Assembly: GCA_964467455.1 (NCBI GenBank)
Contig: CAYXQJ010000006.1
Location: 1 to 64,000 of the forward strand
From: OLB6 sp964467455
GTDB lineage: Bacteria > Bacteroidota > Ignavibacteria > Kapaibacteriales > Kapaibacteriaceae
Direction of reading: 5' to 3'
DNA: 64,000 nt
Shown here: piece by piece, positions 1 through 9,900 of the stretch
How the letters are laid out: each line of letters opens with the position of its first letter
How positions within the stretch are numbered: the stretch's first letter is position 1
Program-made: the position numbers and the translations under genes
Notes under the pieces: generated by a model
Told to the model about the DNA's origin: nothing
The model's database searches: none
Seen by the model: the letters and a program-made list of their open reading frames with translations, nothing else

Positions 1-725
1 GAACTGCGTTGTTCAACTGCGTTGTCTAGCTTCGCTGTCGAACTGCGTTGTTCAACTGCGTTGTCTAGCTTCGCTGTCAAACTTCGTTGTCTAGCTTCGC
101 TGTCGAACTTCGTTGTCGAACTTCGTTGTCGAACTTCGTTGTCGAACTTCGTTGTCTGACTTCGTCGTCGCGGACTTCGATGTCGTTGGCTTCGATGTCG
201 CGGACTTTGATGTCACAGACTTCGTCGTCGCAGACTTCGATGTCGCGGGCTTCGATGTCACAGACTTCGTCGTCGCGGACTTCGATGTCACAGACTTCGT
301 CGTCGCGGGCTTCGATGTCGCTGACTTCGTCGTCGCGGACTTTGATGTAGCAGAATTCGTCGTCGCGGACTTCNNNNNNNNNNNNNNNNNNNNNNNNNNN
401 NNNNNNNNNNNNNNNNNNNNNNNNNNNNNNNNNNNNNNNNNNNNNNNNNNNNNNNNNNNNNNNNNNNNNNNNNGATGTCGCGGGCTTCGTCGTCGCGGGC
501 TTCGATGTCGCGGGCTTCGATGTCGCGGGCTTCGATGTCGCGGACTTCGATGTCGCGGACTTCGATGTCGCAGACTTCGTCGTCGCGGACTTCGATGTCG
601 CGGGCTTCGTCGTCGCGGGCTTCGATGTCGCGGGCTTCGATGTCGCGGACTTCGATGTCGCAGACTTCGTCGTCGCGGGCTTCGATGTCGCAGACTTCGA
701 TGTCGCGGACTTCGTCGTCGCTGTG
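1..725. repeat. Minisatellite of 13-15 bp units
   Basis: The first ~150 bp consist of loose units such as gaacttcgttgtc and tagcttcgctgtc (about 12-13 bp). From about position 160 to 725 the units settle to 15 bp of the form gacttcgatgtcgcg, with regular transitions at a few positions (gac/ggc, gat/gtc, gcg/aca/gca). Because 15 is a multiple of 3 and the unit has no stop, several frames on both strands stay open and read as pentapeptide repeats (DFDVA on plus; DIEVR or TSKSA on minus). No start with a ribosome site or recognisable domain supports a protein. The array lies just downstream of the peroxiredoxin stop codon. It is broken by an assembly gap, so its true length is unknown. Confidence 0.9.
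374..473. other. Assembly gap (100 N)
   Basis: Exactly 100 undetermined bases inside the minisatellite. A round number of N normally marks a scaffold join of unknown size, so the repeat array probably collapsed or broke the assembly here. Reading frames should not be carried across it. Confidence 0.97.
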
Positions 726-1196
726 CTAGAGCGATTCAGCGGCGGCGTAGATCTCGTCGTAGTTCGGCTCGACGCCGGGGTTTTCGGTGATGTGGACGTG
801 GCGGATGATGCCGTCGGCGTCGATCACGAAGGTGGCGCGTGAGGAGCGGGTGAGGCCTTGGATGCCGGCGAAGTTGTCGAAGGCAACGTCGTAGGCCTTG
901 ATGGTGCTCAGATCCCAGTCCGATAGGATGGGGAAGGTGAGGCCGTTCGATTCGGCGAAGGCGCCGTTCGAGAACGGTAGGTCGGCAGAGACACCGATGA
1001 CCTGAGCGTTCATGCCATTGAGGCGCTGGATCGCCCCCTGAAATGAACACAATTCGGCTTTACATACGCCGGTGAAGGCGGCCGGGAAGAAGGCGAGGAT
1101 GACCTTCTGACCGCGGAATGACGACAACGCGACGGGTTGTTTTGTGGTGTCGAACAGCGTGAAGTCTGGGGCTTGCGTTCCAACTGGAAGTGCCAT
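726..1196 (-). CDS. Peroxiredoxin (AhpC/TSA, AhpE-like)
   Basis: A 156-residue thiol peroxidase of the thioredoxin fold that reduces H2O2 or organic hydroperoxides in the cytoplasm. The peroxidatic centre is seen in PAAFTGVC (Cys45), with a second cysteine at Cys50 (AELC) that could resolve the sulfenic acid. The N-terminal GTQAPDFTL and the distal SRATFVIDADG strand are typical of the family. There is no signal peptide. The start ATG has an AAGGA-like ribosome site just upstream. The gene is monocistronic as seen, divergent from the amino-acid permease, and its 3' end runs straight into the minisatellite. Subfamily (AhpE versus BCP-like) is less certain than the family. Confidence 0.93.
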   Translation of the reverse strand: MALPVGTQAPDFTLFDTTKQPVALSSFRGQKVILAFFPAAFTGVCKAELCSFQGAIQRLNGMNAQVIGVSADLPFSNGAFAESNGLTFPILSDWDLSTIKAYDVAFDNFAGIQGLTRSSRATFVIDADGIIRHVHITENPGVEPNYDEIYAAAESL

Positions 1197-1257
1197 GGGA
1201 TCGGTCCTTGAAAAGTGGTGATGAATTGAGACCCGAAAATTACGATGGTGCCGCGAC

Positions 1258-1265
1258 TATATTTG
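1258..1265 (+). promoter_or_regulatory. Bacteroidota-type -7 promoter element
   Basis: TATATTTG matches the Bacteroidota -7 consensus TAnnTTTG exactly and lies 27 bp before the permease start codon, giving a predicted leader of about 20 nt. I do not see a clear TTTG -33 element at the usual spacing. Confidence 0.5.
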
Positions 1266-1292
1266 TCGGTACTTCAAACATGGGGGAGTTGC

Positions 1293-2843
1293 ATGCTCAA
1301 TACGAAGAAGTCTATTAAGGACCTACAGGCCGAAGCGGCCGATGAGTCGCATGGACTAAAGCGGACACTTGGGGCGTTGAACTTGACGTCGCTTGGCGTC
1401 GGCGCCATTATCGGTGCCGGCATCTTTTCGATCACCGGTGTGGCGGCGGCACAAGGCGCCGGACCGGCGATCGTGATCTCCTTCATCATCTCGGCCGTTG
1501 CCTGCGCCTTTGCGGGTTTGTGTTATGCCGAGTTTGCCTCGATGTTACCGATCGCAGGGTCGGCCTATACGTACTCGTACGCGACGATCGGCGAACTGCT
1601 GGCATGGATCATCGGTTGGGACTTGATCATTGAATATCTCTTTGCCGCCTCGACGGTATCGGTGGCATGGTCGGGATATGTGGTGAGCTTCCTTGAGAAG
1701 AACTTACATCTTGATGTGCCGGACGCTTTTGCCTCGGCACCACTAACGTTTGATGCGGCGTCGGGATTTGCATCGACCGGTGGCTACTTCAACTTGCCGG
1801 CCGTGTTGATCATCGCCGTCGTGACCTTGTTGCTGATCCGTGGGATGAAAGAATCCGCGACCTTCAACAATGTGATCGTTGCGTTGAAGCTGGTGGTGAT
1901 CTTGTTGTTCATCGGCTTTGGCTTCCAGTATGTGAATGCCGACAACTGGGTGCCGTTCATTCCGGAGAACACCGGTGAGTTCGGCGTTTTTGGCTGGAGC
2001 GGCATCTTCCGAGCAGCCGGCGTGATCTTCTTTGCCTATATCGGATTCGATGCGGTGTCGACAGCGGCACAGGAGGCGAAGAATCCGCAACGCGATATGC
2101 CCATCGGTATTCTAGCGTCGCTCGCCGTGTGTACGGTGTTGTACATTCTTGTGTCGTTAGTGATGACGGGTCTTGTTCCGTACACGGCGCTCAACGTTCC
2201 CGATCCGATCGCCGTTGCTGTTGACGCTGCAAAACTTCCTGACGGTACGTCGGCGCTTGGATGGTTGTCGCCCTTCATCAAGATCGGCGCCATCGCCGGT
2301 CTGAGCTCTGTGATCTTGGTGATGTTGATGGGACAGCCGCGGATCTTCTTCACGATGTCGAAGGATGGTCTTCTTCCGCCGATCTTCTCGAAGGTCCATC
2401 CGAAGTTCCGCACACCGGTTGTTTCCACGATCGTTACGGGTGCCGTGGCCATGGCCATTGCCGGCTTCTTGCCGATCAACGTCCTTAGTGAACTTGTTTC
2501 GATCGGTACGCTATTGGCCTTTGTGTTGGTCTGTGCTGCCGTGTTGGTGTTGCGCAAGACCCATCCCGATATGGAACGTCCGTTCAAGGTGCCGTTGGTG
2601 CCGTTCATTCCGATCGCCGGTATCGTGGTCTGCCTTGCCCAGATGTTGCCGCTGCCGTTGGCAACGTGGGAACGTCTTATCGCATGGCTTGCCATTGGAT
2701 TGTTGATCTACTTCTTCTACGGCATCGACCATTCGAAAGCCAATAAGGGCAAGACGTGGGCTGCGCTCGGACAAGTACGGTTGATCGTGGCTGCGTGCTG
2801 TGTGATGTTCCTCATCTACGTCGCGTGGTCGCTGATCGTCTGA
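1293..2843 (+). CDS. APC-superfamily cationic/neutral amino acid permease
   Basis: A 516-residue inner-membrane amino-acid transporter of the CAT-like branch (YfnA-type). The TM1 helix break GAIIGAGIF is at residues 37-45 and is followed by the conserved CYAEFASMLPIAGSAY segment of TM2-TM3; about 12 or more hydrophobic helices follow. The in-frame start at 1245 was rejected: the ATG at 1293 has a GGGGGAG ribosome site 4-5 nt upstream and begins the conserved hydrophilic N-terminus. The gene is probably transcribed from the TATATTTG site and is translationally coupled (TGATG overlap) to the next permease. Substrate cannot be told from sequence alone. Confidence 0.92.
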   Translation: MLNTKKSIKDLQAEAADESHGLKRTLGALNLTSLGVGAIIGAGIFSITGVAAAQGAGPAIVISFIISAVACAFAGLCYAEFASMLPIAGSAYTYSYATIGELLAWIIGWDLIIEYLFAASTVSVAWSGYVVSFLEKNLHLDVPDAFASAPLTFDAASGFASTGGYFNLPAVLIIAVVTLLLIRGMKESATFNNVIVALKLVVILLFIGFGFQYVNADNWVPFIPENTGEFGVFGWSGIFRAAGVIFFAYIGFDAVSTAAQEAKNPQRDMPIGILASLAVCTVLYILVSLVMTGLVPYTALNVPDPIAVAVDAAKLPDGTSALGWLSPFIKIGAIAGLSSVILVMLMGQPRIFFTMSKDGLLPPIFSKVHPKFRTPVVSTIVTGAVAMAIAGFLPINVLSELVSIGTLLAFVLVCAAVLVLRKTHPDMERPFKVPLVPFIPIAGIVVCLAQMLPLPLATWERLIAWLAIGLLIYFFYGIDHSKANKGKTWAALGQVRLIVAACCVMFLIYVAWSLIV

Positions 2844-4222
2844 TGCAGTTTCAAAAAGCTCTCGGCGTCTATGACGCAACGATGATCGTCGCCGGATCCA
2901 TGATCGGGTCCGGCGTTTTTATTGTCAGCGCCGACATCGCCCGCACCGTCAACTCTCCCGCCTTGCTCCTCTTGGTATGGGGCATTACGGGTCTGCTCAC
3001 CCTGATCGCCGCCTTATCCTACGGCGAACTTGCCGGCATGATGCCGCAGGCCGGAGGACAATACGTCTACTTGCGTGAGGCCTTTGGTCCGATGGCCGGC
3101 TTCTTGTACGGGTGGACGTTATTCTCCGTCATCCAGACCGGCACGATCGCCGCTGTGGCCATGGCCTTTGCGAAGTTCACGGCCGTGTTGATCCCGTGGT
3201 TTTCCGAGAAGCACGCCTTATTCACCATACCCTTTGGTGAAGGTGGTCTCAGCATAAGCGGAGCGCAGGTGCTTGCCATCATCAGCATCGTCGGACTCAC
3301 TGCGTTGAATGCTCGCGGCGTCCGTGCGGGGCGCATTGTGCAGAACCTGTTCACGTCAACGAAGGTCATCGCCGTTGTCGCCCTTGCCATCATCGGCATC
3401 ATCTACGGCCTTGGCACCGACGCCTTTGTGCAGAACTTCTCGCAGTCCTTTTCTGGTGAGGGGGCTGCCCAGCCCCTTAATATCATCATCCCGATGATCG
3501 CTGTGGCGATGGTGGGGTCGATCTTCAGCAGTGATGCGTGGAACAACATCACGTTCGTTGCCGGCGAGGTGAAAGATCCGCATCGGACGATCCCGCGGGC
3601 GTTGATCCTTGGGGTGACGATGGTGACGGTGTTGTACCTTGCCGCGAACGTGGCCTATTTGAGTGTGTTGCCGCTGGAGGCGATCAAGCTCGCCGCGAAC
3701 GATCGTGTTGGTACGGCTGCTGCGGAGATGATCTTTGGTCCGGCCGGTGCGACGATCATGGCTGTGTTGATCATGATCAGCACGTTCGGGTGCAACAACG
3801 GCATCATTCTTTCCGGTGCGCGCGCATATTGGGCGATGTCGAAGGACAACCTCTTTTTTAAGGGGGCGGGCACGCTCAACAAGAACGACGTGCCGGGCAA
3901 CGGCTTGTGGATACAGGCCGTGTGGGCGAGTGCGCTATGTCTGAGCGGCAGCTACGGTGATCTCTTGGACTACGTGGTGTTTGCCGTGTTGATCTTCTAC
4001 GTGCTGACGATCCTTGGCATCTTCCGTTTGCGCACGACGCGTCCGCAGGCGGAGCGTCCGTACACGGCCTTCGGTTATCCCTTCGTGCCGGCGTTGTATA
4101 TCGTCGCGGCGTTGTTCATCTGCGTCATGCTGCTGATCTACAAGCCCGACTATACGTGGCCGGGGCTGGTGATCGTGGGGTCGGGGGTGCCGGTGTACTA
4201 CCTCTGGCGCCGCAAGGCGTAG
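2843..4222 (+). CDS. APC-superfamily amino acid permease (LAT/APA-like)
   Basis: A 459-residue inner-membrane transporter, paralogous to but clearly diverged from the preceding permease. The TM1 signature GSMIGSGVF (residues 18-26) and the early QAGGQYVYLREAFG segment are typical of the LAT/APA-type branch of APC carriers. The start is the ATG overlapping the upstream TGA (TGATG), which implies coupled translation and a two-gene transport operon; a longer in-frame start at 2756 lies inside the upstream gene and lacks conserved residues. It could be an antiporter or proton symporter. The stop is followed within four bases by the left-hand 29-bp repeats. Confidence 0.91.
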   Translation: MQFQKALGVYDATMIVAGSMIGSGVFIVSADIARTVNSPALLLLVWGITGLLTLIAALSYGELAGMMPQAGGQYVYLREAFGPMAGFLYGWTLFSVIQTGTIAAVAMAFAKFTAVLIPWFSEKHALFTIPFGEGGLSISGAQVLAIISIVGLTALNARGVRAGRIVQNLFTSTKVIAVVALAIIGIIYGLGTDAFVQNFSQSFSGEGAAQPLNIIIPMIAVAMVGSIFSSDAWNNITFVAGEVKDPHRTIPRALILGVTMVTVLYLAANVAYLSVLPLEAIKLAANDRVGTAAAEMIFGPAGATIMAVLIMISTFGCNNGIILSGARAYWAMSKDNLFFKGAGTLNKNDVPGNGLWIQAVWASALCLSGSYGDLLDYVVFAVLIFYVLTILGIFRLRTTRPQAERPYTAFGYPFVPALYIVAALFICVMLLIYKPDYTWPGLVIVGSGVPVYYLWRRKA

Positions 4223-4225
4223 CCC

Positions 4226-4283
4226 TGCCGGGGAGCAATAGTGCCGGGTAAGCTTGCCGGGGAGCAATAGTGCCGGGTAAGGT
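4226..4283 (+). repeat. Left tandem pair of 29-bp repeat
   Basis: Two back-to-back 29-bp units starting at 4226 and 4255, each opening with TGCCGGGGAGCAATAGTGCC and ending with a GGGTAAG core. The same unit occurs as a tandem pair in the opposite orientation at 4595-4652, with a different central heptamer (CAATAGT here, CATTGCT there). The two pairs enclose one small gene. Confidence 0.9.
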
Positions 4284-4290
4284 GGCTGCA

Positions 4291-4578
4291 TTACCCTTGA
4301 TATGAGCGTTTGATCTCAGCGATCTCGACAGAGTACGACGCGTACCAATCACTACGGCCACGTTGCTGCGCAGTGACATGGTCTGCATTTCTCTTCCATG
4401 CCTTAATGTCTTCCTCTGACTCCCAATACGATAGCGCGATCTCCTGTGCGCCCTCTGTAATGGCACTGAATTCAAGGCACCTATACTGGGTCAGAGCAAG
4501 TTCGCGAAGGTGACGCGCCATGGCGATGTAGTCGTCATCCAACTGCTTGATCGTTGCTCGAAAGATCACGACATACAT
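4291..4578 (-). CDS. ABM-superfamily (antibiotic biosynthesis monooxygenase-like) protein
   Basis: A 95-residue soluble protein with the ABM ferredoxin-like fold. It has an opening strand MYVVIFRATI, a helix, strands around FSAITEG and EIALSYW, and the closing helix ESEEDIKAWKRNADHVTAQQ followed by a GRSDWYASY strand that is characteristic of this family. Family members include quinol monooxygenases (YgiN) and heme-degrading enzymes, but many are uncharacterised and no catalytic residue decides between them. The gene is alone between inverted pairs of 29-bp repeats and points away from the permease operon, so it may be a small mobile or recently inserted unit; its codon use does not obviously differ from its neighbours. 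Confidence 0.82.
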   Translation of the reverse strand: MYVVIFRATIKQLDDDYIAMARHLRELALTQYRCLEFSAITEGAQEIALSYWESEEDIKAWKRNADHVTAQQRGRSDWYASYSVEIAEIKRSYQG

Positions 4579-4594
4579 ACCTGTTCCTTAAGGT

Positions 4595-4652
4595 CTTACC
4601 CGGCAGCAATGCTCCCCGGCAAGCTTACCCGGCAGCAATGCTCCCCGGCAAG
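4595..4652 (-). repeat. Right tandem pair of 29-bp repeat (inverted)
   Basis: Two 29-bp units starting at 4595 and 4624, reading CTTACCCGGCAGCAATGCTC and onward. They are the reverse complement of the left pair except for the central heptamer. Together the pairs form an inverted repeat around the ABM gene. Confidence 0.9.
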
Positions 4653-4658
4653 GAGGGG

Positions 4659-6779
4659 TTAGTGTTGGATGGTGAGCAGCTCCGCTGCCACACCCCCCGC
4701 GTTCGCCATCGCCACCACGTACCGTCCCGAGGCCATCAGGGCGGCAGCGTCGATGCGGAGGCTGAATGAGCCGACGTTGACGTGGTCGTAGGTTTCGCGC
4801 CAGACTTCCTGACCCGTCAGATCCGTGATCGTAAGGGTTAGGGGGCCGGCAGTTGCCACATCGACGGAGAGCGTAAGCGCAGATGATGCTGGATTCGGTG
4901 CTGCAGCGAGCGTGCCGACACGCGTCGTAACGTTGAATTCATCGGACGCGCCGTTCTCTTCGCCGGCAATGCTCGTGGTGCGGATCGAAGCGACGGCGCC
5001 TTTGCCGACCTCGTAGTACGTGCCGCTGTACGTTGTGCGCAAGGCACATCCATGCACACGGTACAACACGTCGCCTTCATTCGACAGTGAGTCCTGTAGC
5101 GTGGTCTCGGTGATGGCATTCGGAGTGATACGGACCCATCCGGTGTTGGCATTGACGTATCGATACACAACGTAGGCGTCGATGTCATCTGCGGGCTTCG
5201 ACCACGAGAGGTTGACCTTATTCGGATACTCCGTCGATGCCGTGACCTTGCCCATCGGAGTTACCGGCTGCATCGCTGCACGCAACGTTGGGTCACCCAT
5301 CAAGGCGATGTGCACACCACGGTCGCCGATGCTCGCAAGCAGACCTTGGCCTTGTGCATTGTACGAGATCCACGGCGCGTACCGTCCCAGTTGATTTCCG
5401 TTGAGCGAAGCATTGTTGGCCGTAAGCAGGAAGGAGTAGCCGATGGTCTCGCCCAGACCCATGTGATGGGTATACCACGCCGGACGTCCTGCCCAGCCAC
5501 ACGTCAACGCATACGGTGACGATGCAAGCGATCCGCGCATGAAATTGTCCTTGGTGTTCCAATCACCAAAGTAGCTGCCGAACAATTGCGTGTGCACAGC
5601 ATAGACGGGCTTGCTGGCAAGATCTGCCGTTGTCCCCACGCCCCCTGCAGAGGTATTGGTGCCACCACCACAACCATAGGCAAAACGGTAGGTGCGCGGA
5701 CCCGCCAACACACCGAAATAGTCGCCGGCCTTGACCGCCGTGTCACCAATGATCGGAGGCTGCGAACGCCATGCCGATGCTGCAAAGTGCTCACCATACC
5801 CACCGAAATTGTCGTCGACCACGCCGGCATCCATCACGTCGATCTTGTTCGTACGAAACGCATGGTTCTTGATGAAGTACGCTTTCAACAGATCGAGCTC
5901 CGATGCCGTGAACGCCGGCATGTTGTAGAAGTCCACTCTGCCCACCGGCGTCTCCACGGGCGAGGAGAAGATGCTCTGGTCGTATTTGCCGTCAGCAGGA
6001 ATGTTGGCGTTCACCGGACGCGACGTGTTGTTGATGTTAACTGAGACATCACTGTACATGCCGTTGTCGTCGCCGTAGATCCCATCCGCCGGCCATGCAC
6101 CTCGATGGTCCGGCACGTGTCCGTCCGGTGCGATGTCGCCGGAGTAAGGGACGGGCACTCGACCCACTAAGAAGATGGCTTTAAGATCACGCTTATGATC
6201 GGTCACCACGCTGCGGATAAGATCCCGAACCCGCAGCACTGCCGCACCATCAAAGTCCTCTGCGCGCTCAACGGCACGGATGTCCACCGTCCATGCCTCC
6301 GCTTCGAGATCGGCACGTAACGTATCAAGATGAGATGTGAGGGGGCTGACCATGGTCGTATCCACCAACACCAACACCCGCCCCCTATCTGAGGGAAGGG
6401 CTTTGATGCCACTCAACACATATCCGCTTGATACAAACCGACGGTAGATCGGAAGCTTCGTCGTGGTGTCAATGCCGGCCTGTTCGATGATCTCGCGCAA
6501 CAGTCTGTACTCATAGGTGGTGCCGACAACAACATTCACATCGGTCCACGACGAGGCGACACTATCAACAGCCGCTACCGGATTCTGCGGCCAGGAGGCG
6601 GCATCCTTCGCCTTTCGATAGATCTGTACCGTTCGCTGCCCCTTATCCACCGACCACGTCAAGGTGATGGAGGGGGCCGGTGTTTCGCTCACCTCGGCCC
6701 GGGCCATGACGACGGTACTCTTGGGACTCTGGGCCGCGGCAGTGATGGTAAGGCAGAAGAAAAGGAATAAATAGCGCAT
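4659..6779 (-). CDS. T9SS-secreted FN3 protein with C25/gingipain-like core
   Basis: A 706-residue secreted protein. Residues 1-16 form a signal peptide ending AAAQ. An FN3-like module follows (about 25-100), then a region resembling the caspase-like fold of C25 peptidases (KAIFLVGRVPVPYSG, DHRGAWPADGIYGD, and later a FGSYFGDWNTKDNF segment with nearby HHMGLGE), a second FN3-like module (about 505-590), and a C-terminal T9SS type-A-like domain (AAPNPASSALTL ... GRYVVAMANAGG). The canonical gingipain His/Cys dyad is not obvious; FAYGCGGGTN is the best cysteine candidate. It could therefore be an inactive or divergent relative. It is probably exported and released or surface-attached through T9SS. 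Confidence 0.72.
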   Translation of the reverse strand: MRYLFLFFCLTITAAAQSPKSTVVMARAEVSETPAPSITLTWSVDKGQRTVQIYRKAKDAASWPQNPVAAVDSVASSWTDVNVVVGTTYEYRLLREIIEQAGIDTTTKLPIYRRFVSSGYVLSGIKALPSDRGRVLVLVDTTMVSPLTSHLDTLRADLEAEAWTVDIRAVERAEDFDGAAVLRVRDLIRSVVTDHKRDLKAIFLVGRVPVPYSGDIAPDGHVPDHRGAWPADGIYGDDNGMYSDVSVNINNTSRPVNANIPADGKYDQSIFSSPVETPVGRVDFYNMPAFTASELDLLKAYFIKNHAFRTNKIDVMDAGVVDDNFGGYGEHFAASAWRSQPPIIGDTAVKAGDYFGVLAGPRTYRFAYGCGGGTNTSAGGVGTTADLASKPVYAVHTQLFGSYFGDWNTKDNFMRGSLASSPYALTCGWAGRPAWYTHHMGLGETIGYSFLLTANNASLNGNQLGRYAPWISYNAQGQGLLASIGDRGVHIALMGDPTLRAAMQPVTPMGKVTASTEYPNKVNLSWSKPADDIDAYVVYRYVNANTGWVRITPNAITETTLQDSLSNEGDVLYRVHGCALRTTYSGTYYEVGKGAVASIRTTSIAGEENGASDEFNVTTRVGTLAAAPNPASSALTLSVDVATAGPLTLTITDLTGQEVWRETYDHVNVGSFSLRIDAAALMASGRYVVAMANAGGVAAELLTIQH

Positions 6780-6784
6780 GGTCT

Positions 6785-6853
6785 GTGGTTGGTGGTTGGT
6801 AGTTCGTAGTTACTTACCTGGTACGTGGCACCTGGCACCTGGCACGTGGCACA
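6785..6853. repeat. Short intergenic repeats (ggttggtggttgg; cctggcacctggcac)
   Basis: Between the divergent secreted-protein genes lie a GGTTGGTGGTTGG stretch and a run of direct CCTGGCAC/CGTGGCAC octamers. The same GGTTGGTGG word recurs at 30622-30660 and 47627-47680, so it is a dispersed intergenic motif. Confidence 0.7.
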
Positions 6854-6920
6854 TGAATTTACGCATGTAACCGATTTGTATCTTGCCACGTTGTGGGATC
6901 GTTCCATTTATGAAATGCCT

Positions 6921-9900
6921 ATGAACGCCTGGATTCGCGTTCTCTCGTTGCTTTTGATCGCTATCGGCACAACGGTGCCGAGCCATGGGCAATATCCGGC
7001 TCAGTGCGATACACGAAAAGATTGTATCGGGCGGGCAGTGGCCTTGACCGTGAACAGTGGACGCAACGCCCACTTTATCGAGTTGACCGGTCAACTTACC
7101 AAGCCGCGGCAGACGGCACTGTCGGTGGAGATGTGGGTGATCGTGGACCGACAAGCGGGAAAACGACAGTTCCTGGGCGGACTCTGGGGCCCCAATCAAG
7201 ATTACAACGACCAGTGGGTGCTCTACATCGATGAGAACGATCAGCTGACGTTCGAGGTCAACCCCGAAGCAACGAACCTGAAGAACGCCGACAATACGAT
7301 CCTGCGCACGCCGGCCTCGGGCATCTATGGACAGTGGACGCACATCACTGCTGTGTTTGATGGTGCATCGGCGTCACTGAAACTGTACATCAATGGTGTG
7401 TTGACTGCCGGCCCCCTTACAAATGCAGCGTATCCCGTGACGTATCTGCGTCCGATGGATCGTCCGGATCTGTCTACGTTGATCGGATCGTGTAATGCGC
7501 TCGCCGATGATGCGAACCTGTATCGCACAATGAAGGGCATGATCGATGAAGTACGCATTTGGGATCGTGTGCTCACCGATGCCGAGATCTTGTGCCAACG
7601 CAATCTGTCGCTCAATGGCAATGAAGCAGGCCTGATCGCTTACTTGCGTTGCAACGAGCCCGTCAACAACGTGGTGCAGACGTGTGATGCAACAGGCAAC
7701 AATCACACCGGTATGTTGCGCTCCGGTGCTTCGAATCAAAACAGTACGCGCGTGCTGCCGAGGAATGTGATCGTCACGCCGGTGACGTTGACGGATGAGA
7801 TCTTGTGCGATAGTACACGCACATGGGTCTTCACAGTGGAAGACACAAGCATCTGCGGCAGCTCGATCACAACGCGAGCGCGCGGTCCGGAAGCAGGGAA
7901 CTTCACCGTCACTCCTCGAAATCTTACGCTGGTCAAGGGGCGAGTGGATACCATTCGCGTGACGTTCTCCGGTACGCTCGTGGGATCGTTCTTAGATACA
8001 CTGCAAGTCTCGCCAACAAATCGATGCGGCTATACGACGTTCGTGAAGTTGAATGTGACGCGGACGACCGAGCTGAGTGTCTCGCGCAACAACGTTGTCT
8101 TTGACACGCTGTTGGTTGGTTGTAAAGACAAAACGTACATCGATTCGACCATCACGATCTGCAATACCACAGATCGATTGGGTTCGCCGCGGACGGTGAC
8201 GATCTCTAGTATCACCAACCGCGAGCCGCTGAGCTATCGAGTCCTGAATGTGACGTTCCCGCTGATCCTTGCACCGGGACAGTGCACGACGCTGACGATC
8301 CGCAGTTTGGTGCGCGATACCACCGCGGACTACACGGACTCACTCCGCATCATCAGCGACGATCGCTGCCAAAATGGTCCGTCTATCATCGCACTTCGCG
8401 GTCGCACGCAAGAGGTGATCTCCATCAAGAATCCGGGCGGAACGGCGCGCATCGATACGATGAAGTTCTCGGCCACGTGTCCGGGACAGTTGAGCAATTC
8501 CATTTACTACGTTTGGCAGAACCTGACCCTGGCCCCGATCCAGATCGATACGATCATCGTGCCGCCGGACTTCACCCATTACGGCATCCGCTTCCCGTTT
8601 GTCCTACAACCGGCAACGGGATATAATCCGATCGCCGTGCGCTTCCGTCCAAGGAATCCCGGTGTGGTGTTCGACAGCATCATCATCCGCACATCAGCAA
8701 ATGGTTGTGTGATCGAACGCAAGATCTACGTCACGGGTAGGGGGCTGGACAATCGTGTTGAATGGCAGGTGCAAGGTCTCGTTGATGCCGGCACCGTCGT
8801 GGTCGGACAACAACGCACCGTCAACGTCATCGCCAAGAACAATTCCAACATCGATCCGCTCAACGTTTCGCTCTACGTTGAGACCGGCGAAGCATTCGAA
8901 TTACTCGGTGCGCGCGGCGCAACGATCCCGCCGGGTGGTACGGTCTCCATTCCGGTGACCTTCAGGCCGACGGATTCGCTGCGGTATAATGACCGTCTGT
9001 GTCTGTTCGAAACACGTTGTTATACCGTCGACTGTATCGACCTCACCGGCAAAGGCATTCTGGAGACCTTCCGCTATTCACCGTTGGTGATGGAGACGGA
9101 AAATGCCGTTGCCTGCGGAAGTAAACTCGACACGGTCTGCATCGTCAACATCAGCGGCTCTTCGCAAACATTGACCAGCGTGAACTTCGTCAATAGCACA
9201 GGCAAGTTCCGCCCTGTTGATCCGCCATCGATACCACCAACGCTGACCATCAACAACGGCGACTCTGTTTGTTTTGTGTTGGAGTACATCCCGAACGATG
9301 TTACTGGCGACCGTGCCGACCGCGCCTACATCCGCTACAAGAACAGCGGCGCAGATTGGGAAGTGCAACTCATCGGCACGTCGGCAACACCGAAGATCTT
9401 CATCACGCAATACACGGCTTTCGGCATTGTGGAAGTGGGCGATACCCGACAACAAAATCTCACCGTCGAGAATACCTCTGCGCTGCCGGTGCGCATTGAC
9501 AGTCTCACGATCGGCAACGGCTTCAACATCGTCTCCATCAGTCGTCCGCTGCCGACGGTCTTGCAGCCGCGTGATTCGCTTACGGTCGTGGTGGAATTCC
9601 GTCCCACCGCCACGCAGACCTATAACGCCAAGCTCACGGCCTATTCCAGCGATCCGTGTGTCATCACCGGTGCGGGTGATCTCAACGGTCGCGGTATCAT
9701 CATGGAACTCGAGAGCGCCTTGTCGCTCGTCAACTTCGGCTACGTACGTCCGTGCGACTGCGTAGAACGCACCATCGAACTCCTCAACGGCTCGTTGGTG
9801 TTCGACATGAACGTCGACTCTATGTGGATCGATTCGACCGGTGTGCCGGGCGGGCGCCCGCAGTTCTTCTCATGGACGTCGAAGTATTCGCCCACGGGCA

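Noticed and set aside
113..729. Proteins coded by the minisatellite (DFDVA or MSRAS repeats)
   Set aside because: All are consequences of a stop-free 15-bp unit, cross an assembly gap, and lack start signals or domains.
4226..4652. 29-bp repeats as a CRISPR array
   Set aside because: The units are adjacent without spacers and inverted in pairs, and there are no cas genes.
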